Assembly: GCA_947493575.1 (NCBI GenBank) | Contig: CANLRQ010000012.1 | Coordinates: 1-64,000 of the forward strand | Source: an uncultured Marinomonas sp. | GTDB taxonomy: Bacteria; Pseudomonadota; Gammaproteobacteria; Pseudomonadales; Marinomonadaceae | DNA length: 64,000 nt | Reading direction: 5' to 3' | Shown: positions 26,286-35,540 of the stretch, in pieces | Layout: each line of letters opens with the position of its first letter | Numbering within the stretch: the stretch's first letter is position 1 | Translations under genes and position numbers: made by a program | The notes under the pieces: model-generated | Databases searched by the model: none | Told to the model about the DNA's origin: nothing | Seen by the model: the letters and a program-made list of their open reading frames with translations, nothing else

Positions 26286-27092
26286 ATGACTAAAAACAGC
26301 ACTTTTTCTCAATTTCCTTGGTGGCTTCTAGCGACAGTAATTATTGGTTTATTACTAAGTTGGAATATTGTCTCAGACCAGGGTTACAGTAGAATTTTTA
26401 ATACACTCAGTAACGGCTTATGGGTAACCATAAAGGTTACATTAGTTGCTTTCTTTCTTGCAACTGCCGTTGGTTTGTTGGTTGCACTTGCAGGCTTTTC
26501 ACGCTTCACTCTTGTTCGGCAATTAGCGACATTTTACGTAGAAATTATTCGCGGAATTCCTGTACTGGTCATTTTATTTTATGTTGCTTTTGTCGGCGCT
26601 CCGGAACTGGTTAAATTCTATAATTGGGCCTTACAAGACTTAATCGAACAAAATATTATCACCACAGCAAGAACTCGTGACTTTACCATGGTTTGGCGAG
26701 CAATATTTGCTCTCACCATTAGCTACAGTGCATTTTTAGCAGAAGTATTTCGAGCAGGTATACAGGAAGTTGATAAGGGTCAAGTTGAAGCAGCTAAAGC
26801 GCTAGGCCTAAACGGTTGGCAACGCTTTCGATTCATTATTTTCCCCCAAGCAATCAAGAAAATTTTACCCCCCTTAGGAAACGATTTTGTCGCGATGATT
26901 AAAGACTCAGCTCTCGTTTCTGTTTTAGGGGTGCAAGACATTACTCAAATGGGTAAAGTATTTAGTGCATCTACATTTCAATTCTTTGAAACCTATAATG
27001 TTGTGGCATTTATGTACCTCGTACTTACCCTGAGTTTGTCATTAATGATACGGGGAGTAGAACGGTATTTGAGGAGAAATGACAAACGATAA
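26286..27092 (+). CDS. Polar amino-acid ABC transporter permease
   Basis: A 268-residue inner-membrane permease of the HisMQ/GlnP family. It has about five membrane helices, and the EAA loop that docks the ATPase is EAAKALGLNGWQRFRFIIFP. GNDFVAMIKDSALVSVLGVQD is the usual C-terminal family segment. The cognate ATP-binding gene is not adjacent, so the transporter must use an ATPase encoded elsewhere. Confidence 0.92.
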   Translation: MTKNSTFSQFPWWLLATVIIGLLLSWNIVSDQGYSRIFNTLSNGLWVTIKVTLVAFFLATAVGLLVALAGFSRFTLVRQLATFYVEIIRGIPVLVILFYVAFVGAPELVKFYNWALQDLIEQNIITTARTRDFTMVWRAIFALTISYSAFLAEVFRAGIQEVDKGQVEAAKALGLNGWQRFRFIIFPQAIKKILPPLGNDFVAMIKDSALVSVLGVQDITQMGKVFSASTFQFFETYNVVAFMYLVLTLSLSLMIRGVERYLRRNDKR

Positions 27093-27109
27093 GATTTTCT
27101 TTTAAAACA

Positions 27110-27143
27110 AGGAGGTAAGTGCGAACTTTATCACTTACTTCCT
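27110..27143 (+). terminator. Hairpin after the permease gene
   Basis: AGGAGGTAAGTG pairs with CACTTACTTCCT (one G-T pair) around a 10-nt loop, 17 bp past the permease stop. No strong T tract follows. The left arm partly resembles the GGAAGGTGCGAA elements at 26171 and 34738. Confidence 0.5.
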
Positions 27144-27158
27144 TAAGGCTAATGGCTA

Positions 27159-27638
27159 TTACACCCCTAGATAAATTAAACCTTGCAGCGCAAAAAAAGC
27201 AAAAATGCCAGCCAAAACATCGTCTATCATAATACCGAAGCCACCATGAACCTTTTTATCTAACCAAGAAATTGGCCAAGGTTTCAAAATATCAAACAAA
27301 CGAAAAAATGCAAAACCAATGATTATATACAACCACCCTTCAGGAGCCATCCACATGGTAATCCAGAAACCAACAAACTCATCCCAAACAATTCCAGAGT
27401 GATCATGAACCCCAAGGTCTTTTGAGGTCTTGTCGCACAAGTAAACACCTACAACAAACGTAATAACCAACATAATGAAATAGGTTTGATCGGCCCAATG
27501 CTGCATTAGCAAATAAATAGGAATCGCCGCTAGCGTACCGAACGTACCGGGTGCCTTATCAACCGTACCTGAACCTAAACCAAATGCCAGAAAATGAATT
27601 GGGTTACGCCATACAGAGCTAGGAACTTTATCCGTCAT
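27159..27638 (-). CDS. pgpA: Phosphatidylglycerophosphatase A
   Basis: A 159-residue inner-membrane phosphatase that dephosphorylates PGP to phosphatidylglycerol. Family landmarks are FGLGSGTVDKAPGTFGTLAAIP near the N-terminus, GIVWDEFVGFW in the middle and the DVLAGI stretch before the last helix. It follows thiL in the conserved nusB-thiL-pgpA run. Confidence 0.95.
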   Translation of the reverse strand: MTDKVPSSVWRNPIHFLAFGLGSGTVDKAPGTFGTLAAIPIYLLMQHWADQTYFIMLVITFVVGVYLCDKTSKDLGVHDHSGIVWDEFVGFWITMWMAPEGWLYIIIGFAFFRLFDILKPWPISWLDKKVHGGFGIMIDDVLAGIFAFFALQGLIYLGV

Positions 27639-27682
27639 TTAGAAACCTCTTCACCGAAAATAAAATTAAACACACACTTATA

Positions 27683-28633
27683 CTAGAAATGTTGCCAACC
27701 ATTCAAATCACCTGAAAACCCTTCAACCACAAAGCCAGTTTCCACAATTTTACCAATGTTTGTACAAGGCAAATGCAAGGTTTGGGTAATCAAATTAATC
27801 TCTTCTCTCATTGATGGGGAGGCAGTAAAGCATAATTCATAGTCATCCCCTCCCGTTAAGGCAAAAGCCAAAGCATTGGTTGGCTGCCACTTTTGAAGCT
27901 CATCAGAAACAGGAATTGAACGCGCATCAATTACAGCCCCAACATCAGATGCGGACAATATATGTTGCAAATCTTGCGCAACACCATCAGACACATCCAT
28001 CATTGAAGTCACGACTCTTTTTAGCGCCATGCCGCCAATAACTCTAGGAACAGGCCGCCAATAGCGATCATGAAAGTATTCAAACAAATCGCTTGCTACT
28101 ACCATCTCTCCCGTCACAATTGGTACGGCTGCTGAAGCGTCTCCTAAACAGCCCGTAACATAAATATCGTCACCTATTTTTGCGCCGGAACGAACAGAGC
28201 ATAATGATTCTTCAATATAGCCATGTACCTGCAAAGTAATCGTTAAAGGGCCTTTTGTGGTATCCCCCCCCACCAAAGTCAAACCTAATGGTTCTGCTAT
28301 TTCAGCCATTCCCTCAGAAAAAGCGGCCAGCCACTGAGCATCTGAATTTGGTAGGGTTAATCCTAAAGAGAAAAAAGCGGGCTTTGCCCCCATTGCTGCA
28401 AGATCGCTCACGCATGTCGCAATAGCACGATAACCAATAGAAGCGGGATCAGCATCATAAGGAAAATGTCTCCCCTCAACTAAAGTATCCATTGAAAAGA
28501 CCAACGTTTGGCCTGTAGGCACCTTAATTTGAGCGCAGTCATCACCAATACCTAGCAAAATATCATCACGCCCATTAACATTTGACATAGAAGCATCTTT
28601 AAAAATACGCTGAATCAACTCAAACTCTTTCAT
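27683..28633 (-). CDS. thiL: Thiamine-monophosphate kinase
   Basis: A 316-residue kinase that phosphorylates thiamine monophosphate to the active diphosphate. It belongs to the PurM/AIRS superfamily: GIGDDCAQIKVP, SMDTLVEGRHFP, YRAIATCVSDLAAMGAKP and MDVSDGVAQDLQHI mark the ATP and Mg sites. Full length, on the same strand as nusB upstream (127-bp gap). Confidence 0.96.
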   Translation of the reverse strand: MKEFELIQRIFKDASMSNVNGRDDILLGIGDDCAQIKVPTGQTLVFSMDTLVEGRHFPYDADPASIGYRAIATCVSDLAAMGAKPAFFSLGLTLPNSDAQWLAAFSEGMAEIAEPLGLTLVGGDTTKGPLTITLQVHGYIEESLCSVRSGAKIGDDIYVTGCLGDASAAVPIVTGEMVVASDLFEYFHDRYWRPVPRVIGGMALKRVVTSMMDVSDGVAQDLQHILSASDVGAVIDARSIPVSDELQKWQPTNALAFALTGGDDYELCFTASPSMREEINLITQTLHLPCTNIGKIVETGFVVEGFSGDLNGWQHF

Positions 28634-28759
28634 ACAAAATACTCCAACATATAAAAATCAGCCTATAAACCTGCTTACAACTCAGCCCTCATCTTATTCC
28701 ACACAAAGGCAGACATAAAAAAACCATCATAAAGATGGCTTTTCAGGACGAAGCAATAA

Positions 28760-29260
28760 TTATTTTTCTCGACGTGCTGCTATTTCTTCACGACGAATAC
28801 GCTGCGCCAGTTTATCCAATATACCATTCACATATTTATGACTTTCAGTTGCGCCAAATGACTTAGCCAATTCAACACTTTCATTAATCACAACACGATA
28901 AGGAATATCCAAACGCTCTGAAAGTTCAAAACTTCCAATGCGTAAAATAGTCAACTCAATCGGGTCTAATTCTGCTAAAGATCTATCTAATAAGGCTTCA
29001 AAAAGATCATCTAGCTTAGACTTATTTGCAGTCACACCTTGAAGTAATTCACGGAAGTAGACTTTATCACAGGTTGCTAAATCATGATCAACCGCAAACT
29101 GTGCTTCGATTTCATTAATCGCATCACGATTCATATGCCATTGATAAATAGCTTGCAACGCAAAGCTACGAGAAGCACTACGCAATTGCGAACGAGAAGG
29201 TTTCTTAGCTTTTGGCTTAGAACTCTTTTTTGGTTGGGTAGACTTATCTACTTCGCTCAT
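28760..29260 (-). CDS. nusB: Transcription antitermination factor NusB
   Basis: A 166-residue RNA-binding protein of the rRNA antitermination complex. The all-helical NusB domain starts at about residue 30 (RSASRSFALQAIYQW) and ends with GATESHKYVNGILDKLA. The first 28 residues are a Lys/Ser/Pro-rich extension absent from E. coli NusB. The ATG at 29260 has GAGG 6 nt upstream; the in-frame TTG at 29272 is unlikely. ribH, usually just upstream, is missing. Confidence 0.94.
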   Translation of the reverse strand: MSEVDKSTQPKKSSKPKAKKPSRSQLRSASRSFALQAIYQWHMNRDAINEIEAQFAVDHDLATCDKVYFRELLQGVTANKSKLDDLFEALLDRSLAELDPIELTILRIGSFELSERLDIPYRVVINESVELAKSFGATESHKYVNGILDKLAQRIRREEIAARREK

Positions 29261-29344
29261 TTTTTTCCTCAATTATTCAAACCAAATAACTTGGCCACAA
29301 TCTACTGACTGTTTATTTAATAGCTTGCTTATATAATATTTACA

Positions 29345-29484
29345 GAGACCTTTGCACGGCTGTTACGCTTGCTAATACTTGGTTAAAAACAGACTCAAAA
29401 TGCGTATTTATCAATTATAAACTCCGCTTTTTCGTCTATTTTTGCCTCGTCTTATCATCGCTCATGACTTCGTGCAAAGGTCTC
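29345..29484. mobile_element. MITE copy B (140 bp) in the ribH position
   Basis: Ends GAGACCTTTGCACG and CGTGCAAAGGTCTC are perfect 14-bp inverted repeats. The 5-bp target duplication is TTACA (29340-29344 and 29485-29489). The element has no coding capacity. It sits between ribBA and nusB, where ribH lies in related genomes. Confidence 0.9.
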
Positions 29485-29549
29485 TTACAGTTAATACAAC
29501 AAAAGAAAGTATGTCTTAGTAAATAAAACACACTCTAGTGCAAATCTTC

Positions 29550-30668
29550 TTAATTTCCTTCGTAAGGAATAAACTCTACCGCTTCTAAATCAAACCCAGT
29601 TAATGAGTATTTCATCGGAGAACTCAATAACTTCATTTTCCCAACGCCCAAGTCTTTTAAAATCTGAGAGCCAGTACCAACGGTTAAATACATACCTGAA
29701 CCGCTCTTATCTGAACCTTTACCACTTGGCGGGTTCAATGAAGTAGCAAAACGAACAGCCATATCTGTCGGTTTATCAATTGTATCAATTAATAAAATAA
29801 CGCCCTCACCTTGATCACCGACATACTTCATTGCTTTATGCATAGACCAACTTTGATTGCTGGCATTAGTAACCGCACCAGTTAAATCTCTTGCTAAATC
29901 AGGAACATGAACTCGAACAAATGTAGGCACGTCTTTTTTAGGTTGCCCTTTAACAAAAGCTAAATGAGATAAACCATGAACTGTGTCACGATAGGTAATC
30001 ATATTGAACTCACCCGCTTCAGTTTGGATAACTTCTTCTGATTCACGCTGTATCGTCGTTTCATTTAAAGTGCGATAGTGGATAAGATCGGCAATTGTAC
30101 CAATTTTTAAGCCATGTTTCTCAGCAAACTTCTCTAGTTCAGGTCGACGAGCCATAGTACCATCATCATTCATAATTTCGACAATGACAGAAGCCGCTTC
30201 ATAGCCAGCCATTCTAGCCAAATCACAACCCGCTTCGGTATGACCTGCTCGGCTTAAAACCCCACCTGGACGAGCCATCAATGGAAATATGTGGCCCGGT
30301 TGCACAATATCTTCAGGCTTAGCATTCGCCATGACAGCGCGCTTCACTGTTAAAGCTCTATCGGCAGCGGAAATTCCCGTTGTCACACCTTCAGCAGCTT
30401 CAATCGATAAAGTAAAATTAGTGGAATACGCAGCGCCATTATTATGAACCATTAAAGGCAGCTTTAATTTCTCACAGCGCTCATTTGTTAAGGTCAAACA
30501 AATTAAACCACGAGCGTGAACTGCCATAAAATTAATCATTTCAGGTGTAATACATTCAGCAGCAATAATCAGGTCACCTTCATTTTCACGATCTTCATCG
30601 TCCATCAAGATAACCATTTTGCCTTGACGAATGTCATCTAAAATTTCTTCAATAGTATTAATTGCCAT
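29550..30668 (-). CDS. ribBA: 3,4-dihydroxy-2-butanone-4-phosphate synthase with degenerate GTP cyclohydrolase II-like half
   Basis: A 372-residue protein. Residues about 1-205 form a complete RibB domain (DDEDRENEGDLI, GGVLSRAGHTEAGCDLARMAG), which makes the four-carbon precursor of riboflavin from ribulose 5-phosphate. The C-terminal half resembles GTP cyclohydrolase II but lacks its zinc-binding Cys residues and the HSECLTGD-type active-site motif (here VHVPDLARDLTGAV), so it is probably not catalytic; pseudomonads have similar proteins. The ATG at 30668 is preferred over the GTG at 30680. Confidence 0.9.
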   Translation of the reverse strand: MAINTIEEILDDIRQGKMVILMDDEDRENEGDLIIAAECITPEMINFMAVHARGLICLTLTNERCEKLKLPLMVHNNGAAYSTNFTLSIEAAEGVTTGISAADRALTVKRAVMANAKPEDIVQPGHIFPLMARPGGVLSRAGHTEAGCDLARMAGYEAASVIVEIMNDDGTMARRPELEKFAEKHGLKIGTIADLIHYRTLNETTIQRESEEVIQTEAGEFNMITYRDTVHGLSHLAFVKGQPKKDVPTFVRVHVPDLARDLTGAVTNASNQSWSMHKAMKYVGDQGEGVILLIDTIDKPTDMAVRFATSLNPPSGKGSDKSGSGMYLTVGTGSQILKDLGVGKMKLLSSPMKYSLTGFDLEAVEFIPYEGN

Positions 30669-30767
30669 AGTTATGCTCACTTTATAAGCTTAGACACGAT
30701 CAATAAAATTGTCATTATTGAACTGTCTATGAAATATCAAACCTCATGCACCATAATAAGTGACATT

Positions 30768-30795
30768 GAGATATCTAAATTGAGATATCTAAATT
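30768..30795. repeat. Two tandem 14-bp repeats
   Basis: GAGATATCTAAATT occurs twice in a row immediately next to MITE copy C. Confidence 0.7.
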
Positions 30796-30924
30796 GAAAC
30801 CTTTGTACGATAACTGTACTTGTTAAAAACAGACTCAACATGCTAATTTATAATTCATAAACTCTGCTTTTTCGTCTGTTTTTGACTCGCCGTATCGTCA
30901 CTCATGACTTCGTTCAAAGGTCTC
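30796..30924. mobile_element. MITE copy C (129 bp) in the ribE position
   Basis: Ends GAAACCTTTGTACG and CGTTCAAAGGTCTC are slightly decayed versions of the family ends, and the interior matches copy B in the same orientation. The flanks AAATT and AAAAT are an imperfect duplication, suggesting an older insertion. It lies between ribD and ribBA, where ribE (riboflavin synthase) is usually found. Confidence 0.8.
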
Positions 30925-30948
30925 AAAATATTATTTACTTTTGTCTAT

Positions 30949-32085
30949 TTATTCTTCTATTTCGTCCAAGTAAACTGGAGCGAAGGTAATTCGTAGATCC
31001 TGACCAACTTGACGTACAGATTGAACTGTCAAATCAATCGAGTCATCCATTGCATCAAGTGGCAACTGAAATAGTGGTCTAGCTAAAGAACCCATTAATT
31101 TAGGTGCCATGTAAACCACAACCTCATCAACTAACCCTTGTTGCAAAAAGCTGCCTGCTAGCTCAGAACCACTCTCAACTAACACCTCATTAATCCCTTG
31201 ATCTGCTAATTGTTCCATAATCTGTAGCAAATCCATCCTTCCATCTTCACCACGATCTGCAAAAGAGACCTGCACACCTTTTTTATGTAATGCATTCAAA
31301 TGTTCAGCTTCTATTTCTTCTTCTATAGAAAATATTGTGACTTGGTTTGAAGGGTAAAGAATTTTAGACTCGGGCGTAATAGAAAGTGCCGTATCCAGAA
31401 TAATACGTTTAGGCTGTCGCACCGTTTTTGGATCTGTAGCCATATCGTCCGAGTCAATACGAACCGTCATACTAGGATTGTCAGCCAGCACCGTGCCTAT
31501 TCCCGTTACAATTGCATCACTTTGTGCTCTCAATCTTTGGACGTCCATACGAGCATCCGCTCCGGTTATCCATTGGCTTTCTCCAGATTCCATCGCAGTA
31601 CGACCATCAAGACTCATGGCCATCTTTAATCGAATAAATGGCAACCCTTCAGTCATTCTTTTTATAAAGCCTTTATTCAATGCTGCACATTCACTTTCTA
31701 AAATCGGCCCAACTACTTGAATGCCCGCAGCTTTCAGTTTGGCTAGCCCATTCCCTGCTACTTGAGGGTTGGGGTCTTGCATACCAAAAACAACACAGCT
31801 AACTTGTGCATCAATCAAAGCCTGCGCACAAGGACCTGTTTTACCATGGTGACTACAAGGTTCTAACGTCACATAGGCTATTGCACCAGTGGAGTCGATA
31901 TCTGAAGATTGAAGTGCATTAATTTCAGCATGGGCTTCACCGGCTTTATGATGAAAACCTTCCCCAATTTTTTTACCTTCTTTCACTAAAACGCACCCCA
32001 CTCTTGGATTAGGGTGTGTCGTATAAAAACCTTTTTGGGCTAATTGACACGCTTGCGCCATCCAAAATGAATGAGGTTGTGACAT
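30949..32085 (-). CDS. ribD: Bifunctional riboflavin deaminase/reductase RibD
   Basis: A 378-residue enzyme for two riboflavin steps. The N-terminal cytidine-deaminase-like domain has the zinc motif HAEINAL and PCSHHGKTGPCAQAL. The C-terminal reductase domain has LKMAMSLDGRTAM, ITGADARMDVQRLRAQSDAIVTG and VESGSELAGSFL. It begins 13 bp after nrdR, so both are one transcript. Confidence 0.96.
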   Translation of the reverse strand: MSQPHSFWMAQACQLAQKGFYTTHPNPRVGCVLVKEGKKIGEGFHHKAGEAHAEINALQSSDIDSTGAIAYVTLEPCSHHGKTGPCAQALIDAQVSCVVFGMQDPNPQVAGNGLAKLKAAGIQVVGPILESECAALNKGFIKRMTEGLPFIRLKMAMSLDGRTAMESGESQWITGADARMDVQRLRAQSDAIVTGIGTVLADNPSMTVRIDSDDMATDPKTVRQPKRIILDTALSITPESKILYPSNQVTIFSIEEEIEAEHLNALHKKGVQVSFADRGEDGRMDLLQIMEQLADQGINEVLVESGSELAGSFLQQGLVDEVVVYMAPKLMGSLARPLFQLPLDAMDDSIDLTVQSVRQVGQDLRITFAPVYLDEIEE

Positions 32086-32098
32086 TATTTAGTTTCCT

Positions 32099-32578
32099 TT
32101 ATTTAAAAGAAGACGGGGGTTTATTTTCACTTTTTTCCAATCGCTCAATCTCGTCACGAAACTCACTAATATCTTCAAAGCTTCGATACACTGAAGCAAA
32201 ACGGACATATGCAACTTGATCTAAAGACTTTAACTCATGCATGACAGCTTCCCCTAGCCACATAGAGGGTAATTCTCTCTCGCCTGTAGCCTGCATTTTC
32301 TCTTTGATACGAGCAATGGAGGTTTCTATTGCTTCCACGCTCACGGGGCGCTTCTCTATCGATTTAAGAATACCATTGCGCATTTTGTCTTCATCAAATG
32401 GTACTCTACTACCATCGCTTTTTATCAAACGAGGCATTTGTAATTCAGCAATTTCAAAACTCGTAAAACGTTCGTTACAGGCATTGCATGTACGTCGACG
32501 TCTTACCTGAGCGCCTTCTGATACAAGGCGAGAATCAACAACTTTCGTGTCTTGAGCACCACAAAAAGGACATCGCAT
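32099..32578 (-). CDS. nrdR: Transcriptional repressor NrdR
   Basis: A 159-residue ATP/dATP-sensing repressor of ribonucleotide reductase genes. It has a zinc ribbon ([15 protein letters not shown] ... CNACNERF) followed by an ATP-cone domain starting [16 protein letters not shown]. The start at 32578 gives the family N-terminus MRCPFCG; five extra in-frame residues from 32593 are not conserved. Confidence 0.95.
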   Translation of the reverse strand: MRCPFCGAQDTKVVDSRLVSEGAQVRRRRTCNACNERFTSFEIAELQMPRLIKSDGSRVPFDEDKMRNGILKSIEKRPVSVEAIETSIARIKEKMQATGERELPSMWLGEAVMHELKSLDQVAYVRFASVYRSFEDISEFRDEIERLEKSENKPPSSFK

Positions 32579-32593
32579 ACTGGTTCTCAACAT

Positions 32594-33007
32594 CTATCTG
32601 AAAAGAGTTATTTTCGGTTTTTATAACAACATTTTTTCGCTTGCAAATGATACCAACCCGACAATAATATAGCTACCACTCATACCCGCTAAGCGCCCTC
32701 AAGACACTCTATTTTTTGCAAGGATTTATATGACATTTATTGAGTTATCGGGGTTGATTTCTACTTTATGCTGTACGTGATCGAGTTTGATGACTCCTAA
32801 GCTTATCGAAACGTTTAGTATCTATGATTATTTTACTTCTAAGTTTCATTGAATGGTTCCATTCACACAATTTACAGACTCTTTTTGAGTAAGTATTTTT
32901 TCCAGTTTCCTGCCTGTGATATCCTTAACACAACACTATTTAAAATCGCTATTTTTATATTGAAAATATAAAAATGTATTTCTATTAACTAATAAAAGCA
33001 TTCTCTC
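32594..33007. other. Gene-free divergent region between nrdR and ettA
   Basis: A 414-bp AT-rich region between divergent genes. It holds two dyads: TGAATGG-TT-CCATTCA (32850-32865) and a perfect 11-bp inverted repeat ATTTTTATATT/AATATAAAAAT with a GAA loop (32951-32975) just ahead of ettA. No coding frame or known RNA was recognised. Confidence 0.5.
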
Positions 33008-34669
33008 ATGGCTCAATTCGTATACAGCATGAATCGCGTAGGGAAAATCGTCCCACCGAAACGCGAAATATTAAAAGACATTTCTCTTTCATTTTTCCCT
33101 GGCGCTAAAATCGGTGTCCTCGGACTCAACGGCTCAGGTAAATCGACTTTATTAAGAATCATGGCAGGGGTTGATAAAGACCATCTTGGTGAAGCTCGCC
33201 CTATGCCAGGCATTAAAATAGGTTATCTTGAACAGGAACCTCAGCTTGATCCAGCAAAAGACGTGCGTGGAATAGTCGAAGAATCTGTTGCCGATGTAAA
33301 AGACGCATTAAGTCGATTAGACGCAGTTTATGCTGCTTATGCGGAAGCAGATGCCGATTTTGACGCTTTAGCAAAAGAACAAGCTGAATTAGAAAACTTA
33401 ATCGAAGCCAAAGACGGTCACAATTTAGAAAGAGCTCTTGAAGTAGCGGCAGATGCATTGAGACTTCCACCATGGGAAGCAAATGTAGAGCATTTATCAG
33501 GAGGTGAGCGCCGCCGTGTTGCTCTTTGTCGTTTACTACTTGATAAGCCTGACATGATCCTACTTGATGAGCCAACTAACCATTTGGATGCCGAATCCGT
33601 TGCTTGGCTTGAGCGTTTCCTAAAAGATTACCCAGGAACTGTAGTGGCTATCACCCATGACCGATACTTCCTAGACAATGCAGCAGGTTGGATTCTTGAG
33701 CTTGACCGTGGACACGGTATTCCATATGAAGGTAACTACTCTTCATGGTTAGAACAGAAAGATGCCCGCCTTGAAAGAGAATCAAAACAACAAGCATCCC
33801 ATCAAAAAGCCATTAAAGCGGAATTAGAATGGGTTCGCCAAAACGCTAAAGGTCGTCAGTCTAAGTCCAAAGCACGTCTGGCTCGCTTTGAAGAAATGAA
33901 TTCACAAGAATTCCAAGATCGTAACGAGACTAACGAACTTTATATCCCACCGGGACCAAGACTGGGTAACAAAGTCATTGATATTGAAGGTGTGAGTAAA
34001 GGGTTTGATGGTCGAATATTAATTGAAGACTTAAACCTATCTATTCCACCGGGTGCAATTGTCGGTGTTATTGGTGGTAATGGTGCAGGTAAATCAACGC
34101 TTTTTAAAATGATTTCTGGAGCTGAACAACCAGACACAGGTACAGTAACAATTGGTGAAACTGTCCAATTAGCTTATGTCGACCAAATGCGTGAGCTTGA
34201 TGGTGACAAGACCGTTTGGGAAGAAATTTCCGATGGTTTAGATATGATAACCGTCAACAACTTTAAAGTTTCATCACGTGCTTATATCGGCCGTTTCAAT
34301 TTTAAAGGTTCAGACCAACAGAAATTAGTTAAGCACTTATCAGGTGGAGAGCGAAATCGTTTACACTTAGCTAAATTGCTTAAAGAAGGCGGAAACGTAC
34401 TGTTACTTGATGAACCGACAAACGATTTGGACGTTGAAACATTACGAGCACTAGAAGATGCATTACTTGCATTCCCTGGCGCCGCTGTTGTTATTTCCCA
34501 TGACCGTTGGTTCTTAGATCGTATTTGTACCCATATTCTTGCCTATGAAGGCGACTCAAAAGCCGTCTTCTTTGAAGGCAACTACGCAGAATATGAAGTT
34601 GAATACAAAAAGCGTACTGGTAACGATGCAACACCTACACGAATAAAGTACAAACGTATTGATGCCTAA
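33008..34669 (+). CDS. ettA: Energy-dependent translational throttle protein EttA
   Basis: A 553-residue ABC-F protein with two ATP-binding domains and no membrane part. Walker A motifs are GLNGSGKST and GGNGAGKST, signatures LSGGERRR and LSGGERNR, Walker B LLDEPTNHLD and LLDEPTNDLD. It binds the ribosomal E site and gates early elongation according to the ATP/ADP ratio. Full length compared with E. coli EttA. Confidence 0.97.
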   Translation: MAQFVYSMNRVGKIVPPKREILKDISLSFFPGAKIGVLGLNGSGKSTLLRIMAGVDKDHLGEARPMPGIKIGYLEQEPQLDPAKDVRGIVEESVADVKDALSRLDAVYAAYAEADADFDALAKEQAELENLIEAKDGHNLERALEVAADALRLPPWEANVEHLSGGERRRVALCRLLLDKPDMILLDEPTNHLDAESVAWLERFLKDYPGTVVAITHDRYFLDNAAGWILELDRGHGIPYEGNYSSWLEQKDARLERESKQQASHQKAIKAELEWVRQNAKGRQSKSKARLARFEEMNSQEFQDRNETNELYIPPGPRLGNKVIDIEGVSKGFDGRILIEDLNLSIPPGAIVGVIGGNGAGKSTLFKMISGAEQPDTGTVTIGETVQLAYVDQMRELDGDKTVWEEISDGLDMITVNNFKVSSRAYIGRFNFKGSDQQKLVKHLSGGERNRLHLAKLLKEGGNVLLLDEPTNDLDVETLRALEDALLAFPGAAVVISHDRWFLDRICTHILAYEGDSKAVFFEGNYAEYEVEYKKRTGNDATPTRIKYKRIDA

Positions 34670-34674
34670 GACTT

Positions 34675-34755
34675 AGGAAGGATGTAAATACCTCCCTCCG
34701 TGTATGGATAAAGGCCTAAATTTAAAGACGAGAGGACTTGTTCGCACCTTCCCTA
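34675..34755. repeat. Palindromic element with AGGGAAGGTGCGAACAAGTC end
   Basis: The right end, read on the minus strand, is AGGGAAGGTGCGAACAAGTC and closely matches the element at 26171. The left end TAGGAAGGATGTAAATA is a weaker inverted partner. It starts just after the ettA stop codon. It is probably a small non-autonomous element or a remnant of one; a clean target duplication was not found. Confidence 0.5.
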
Positions 34756-34762
34756 GACATAA

Positions 34763-34798
34763 AAAAACCGTATATTGAGTAATCAGTATACGGTTTTT
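34763..34798. terminator. Bidirectional terminator between ettA and the H-NS-like gene
   Basis: AAAAACCGTATA pairs with TATACGGTTTTT around a 12-nt loop. T tracts exist on both strands, fitting the convergent genes on either side. Confidence 0.85.
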
Positions 34799-34815
34799 CT
34801 TTATAGTCGAGCCGC

Positions 34816-35211
34816 TTAAATCATGCAACTCTCTTTAGTGTTGCCTTTATCAAAGTACTCTTGGAATACTTTAGGTGTACGACCACGGCCAGTCCACTCG
34901 AAGACTTCACCATCAATTTCAAGGCGGTACTTAGGATCAACTGTTTTACCTTTTGAAACAGTTGCCTTAGGAGCCGAAAGCATCGCAACCTCTTCCATAG
35001 TTAAGCCACTCTCAGCAATCAATTGTGCGATTTTACCCGCCGCAGCGGTTTTTTCTGCCTCTTGAGCCACAATTAACGCTTCTTCTTCTTTTAGTTTAAC
35101 CAATGCATTATTAAAACCAGCAATTAAATTTTCTAATTGTGGAATGGTTAGCTCTTTGGCCGCCGCGCGTGCTTTTGCTTTATTGCCAGCTAGCTCAAGT
35201 AATAGACTCAT
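34816..35211 (-). CDS. H-NS family histone-like protein
   Basis: A 131-residue nucleoid protein. Residues 1-65 are helical and charged (oligomerisation), and the C-terminal DNA-binding domain has YRLEIDGEVFEWTGRGRTP, the minor-groove-binding loop of the H-NS family. It would silence AT-rich, horizontally acquired DNA such as the island at 50-63 kb; that target is inference. Promoter details in the 330-bp upstream region were not resolved. Confidence 0.88.
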   Translation of the reverse strand: MSLLLELAGNKAKARAAAKELTIPQLENLIAGFNNALVKLKEEEALIVAQEAEKTAAAGKIAQLIAESGLTMEEVAMLSAPKATVSKGKTVDPKYRLEIDGEVFEWTGRGRTPKVFQEYFDKGNTKESCMI

Positions 35212-35540
35212 ATAAAACTCCTATACATTTCAGAAAGTGAATTTTTTAAAACAACGTGCTTTACCTTTCTTCAGTAAATTCACTATACATTAAGTCCATT
35301 TACCTTTTTAAAATCAGGTACAATGAAAAATGAAACTACAGTGGTAACGACTCACGTATTCAAATATTTTATAGAAAGGAAAAGGCTTTAATCGCCGTAT
35401 ATTTTCCATTTATAAAAAGTTAGTTTATAAAATAAAATCGTTATATTATTCTATAAAATAGATTTTAATAAATTATTCGCAAAATATCTAACAAAGTTTC
35501 TAAAAGTATCGTTAAAAATGTGCAAGGAAAAAGATCATAT
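35212..35540. other. AT-rich divergent region between the H-NS-like gene and tex
   Basis: About 330 bp of very AT-rich sequence with runs such as TATAAAATAAAATC. It should contain both promoters and would itself be a good H-NS target, but no specific site can be assigned. Confidence 0.4.

Noticed and set aside
29345..30924. MITE copies B and C as hidden ribH or ribE genes
   Set aside because: Both gaps are under 300 bp, mostly palindrome, and lack any lumazine or riboflavin synthase motifs.
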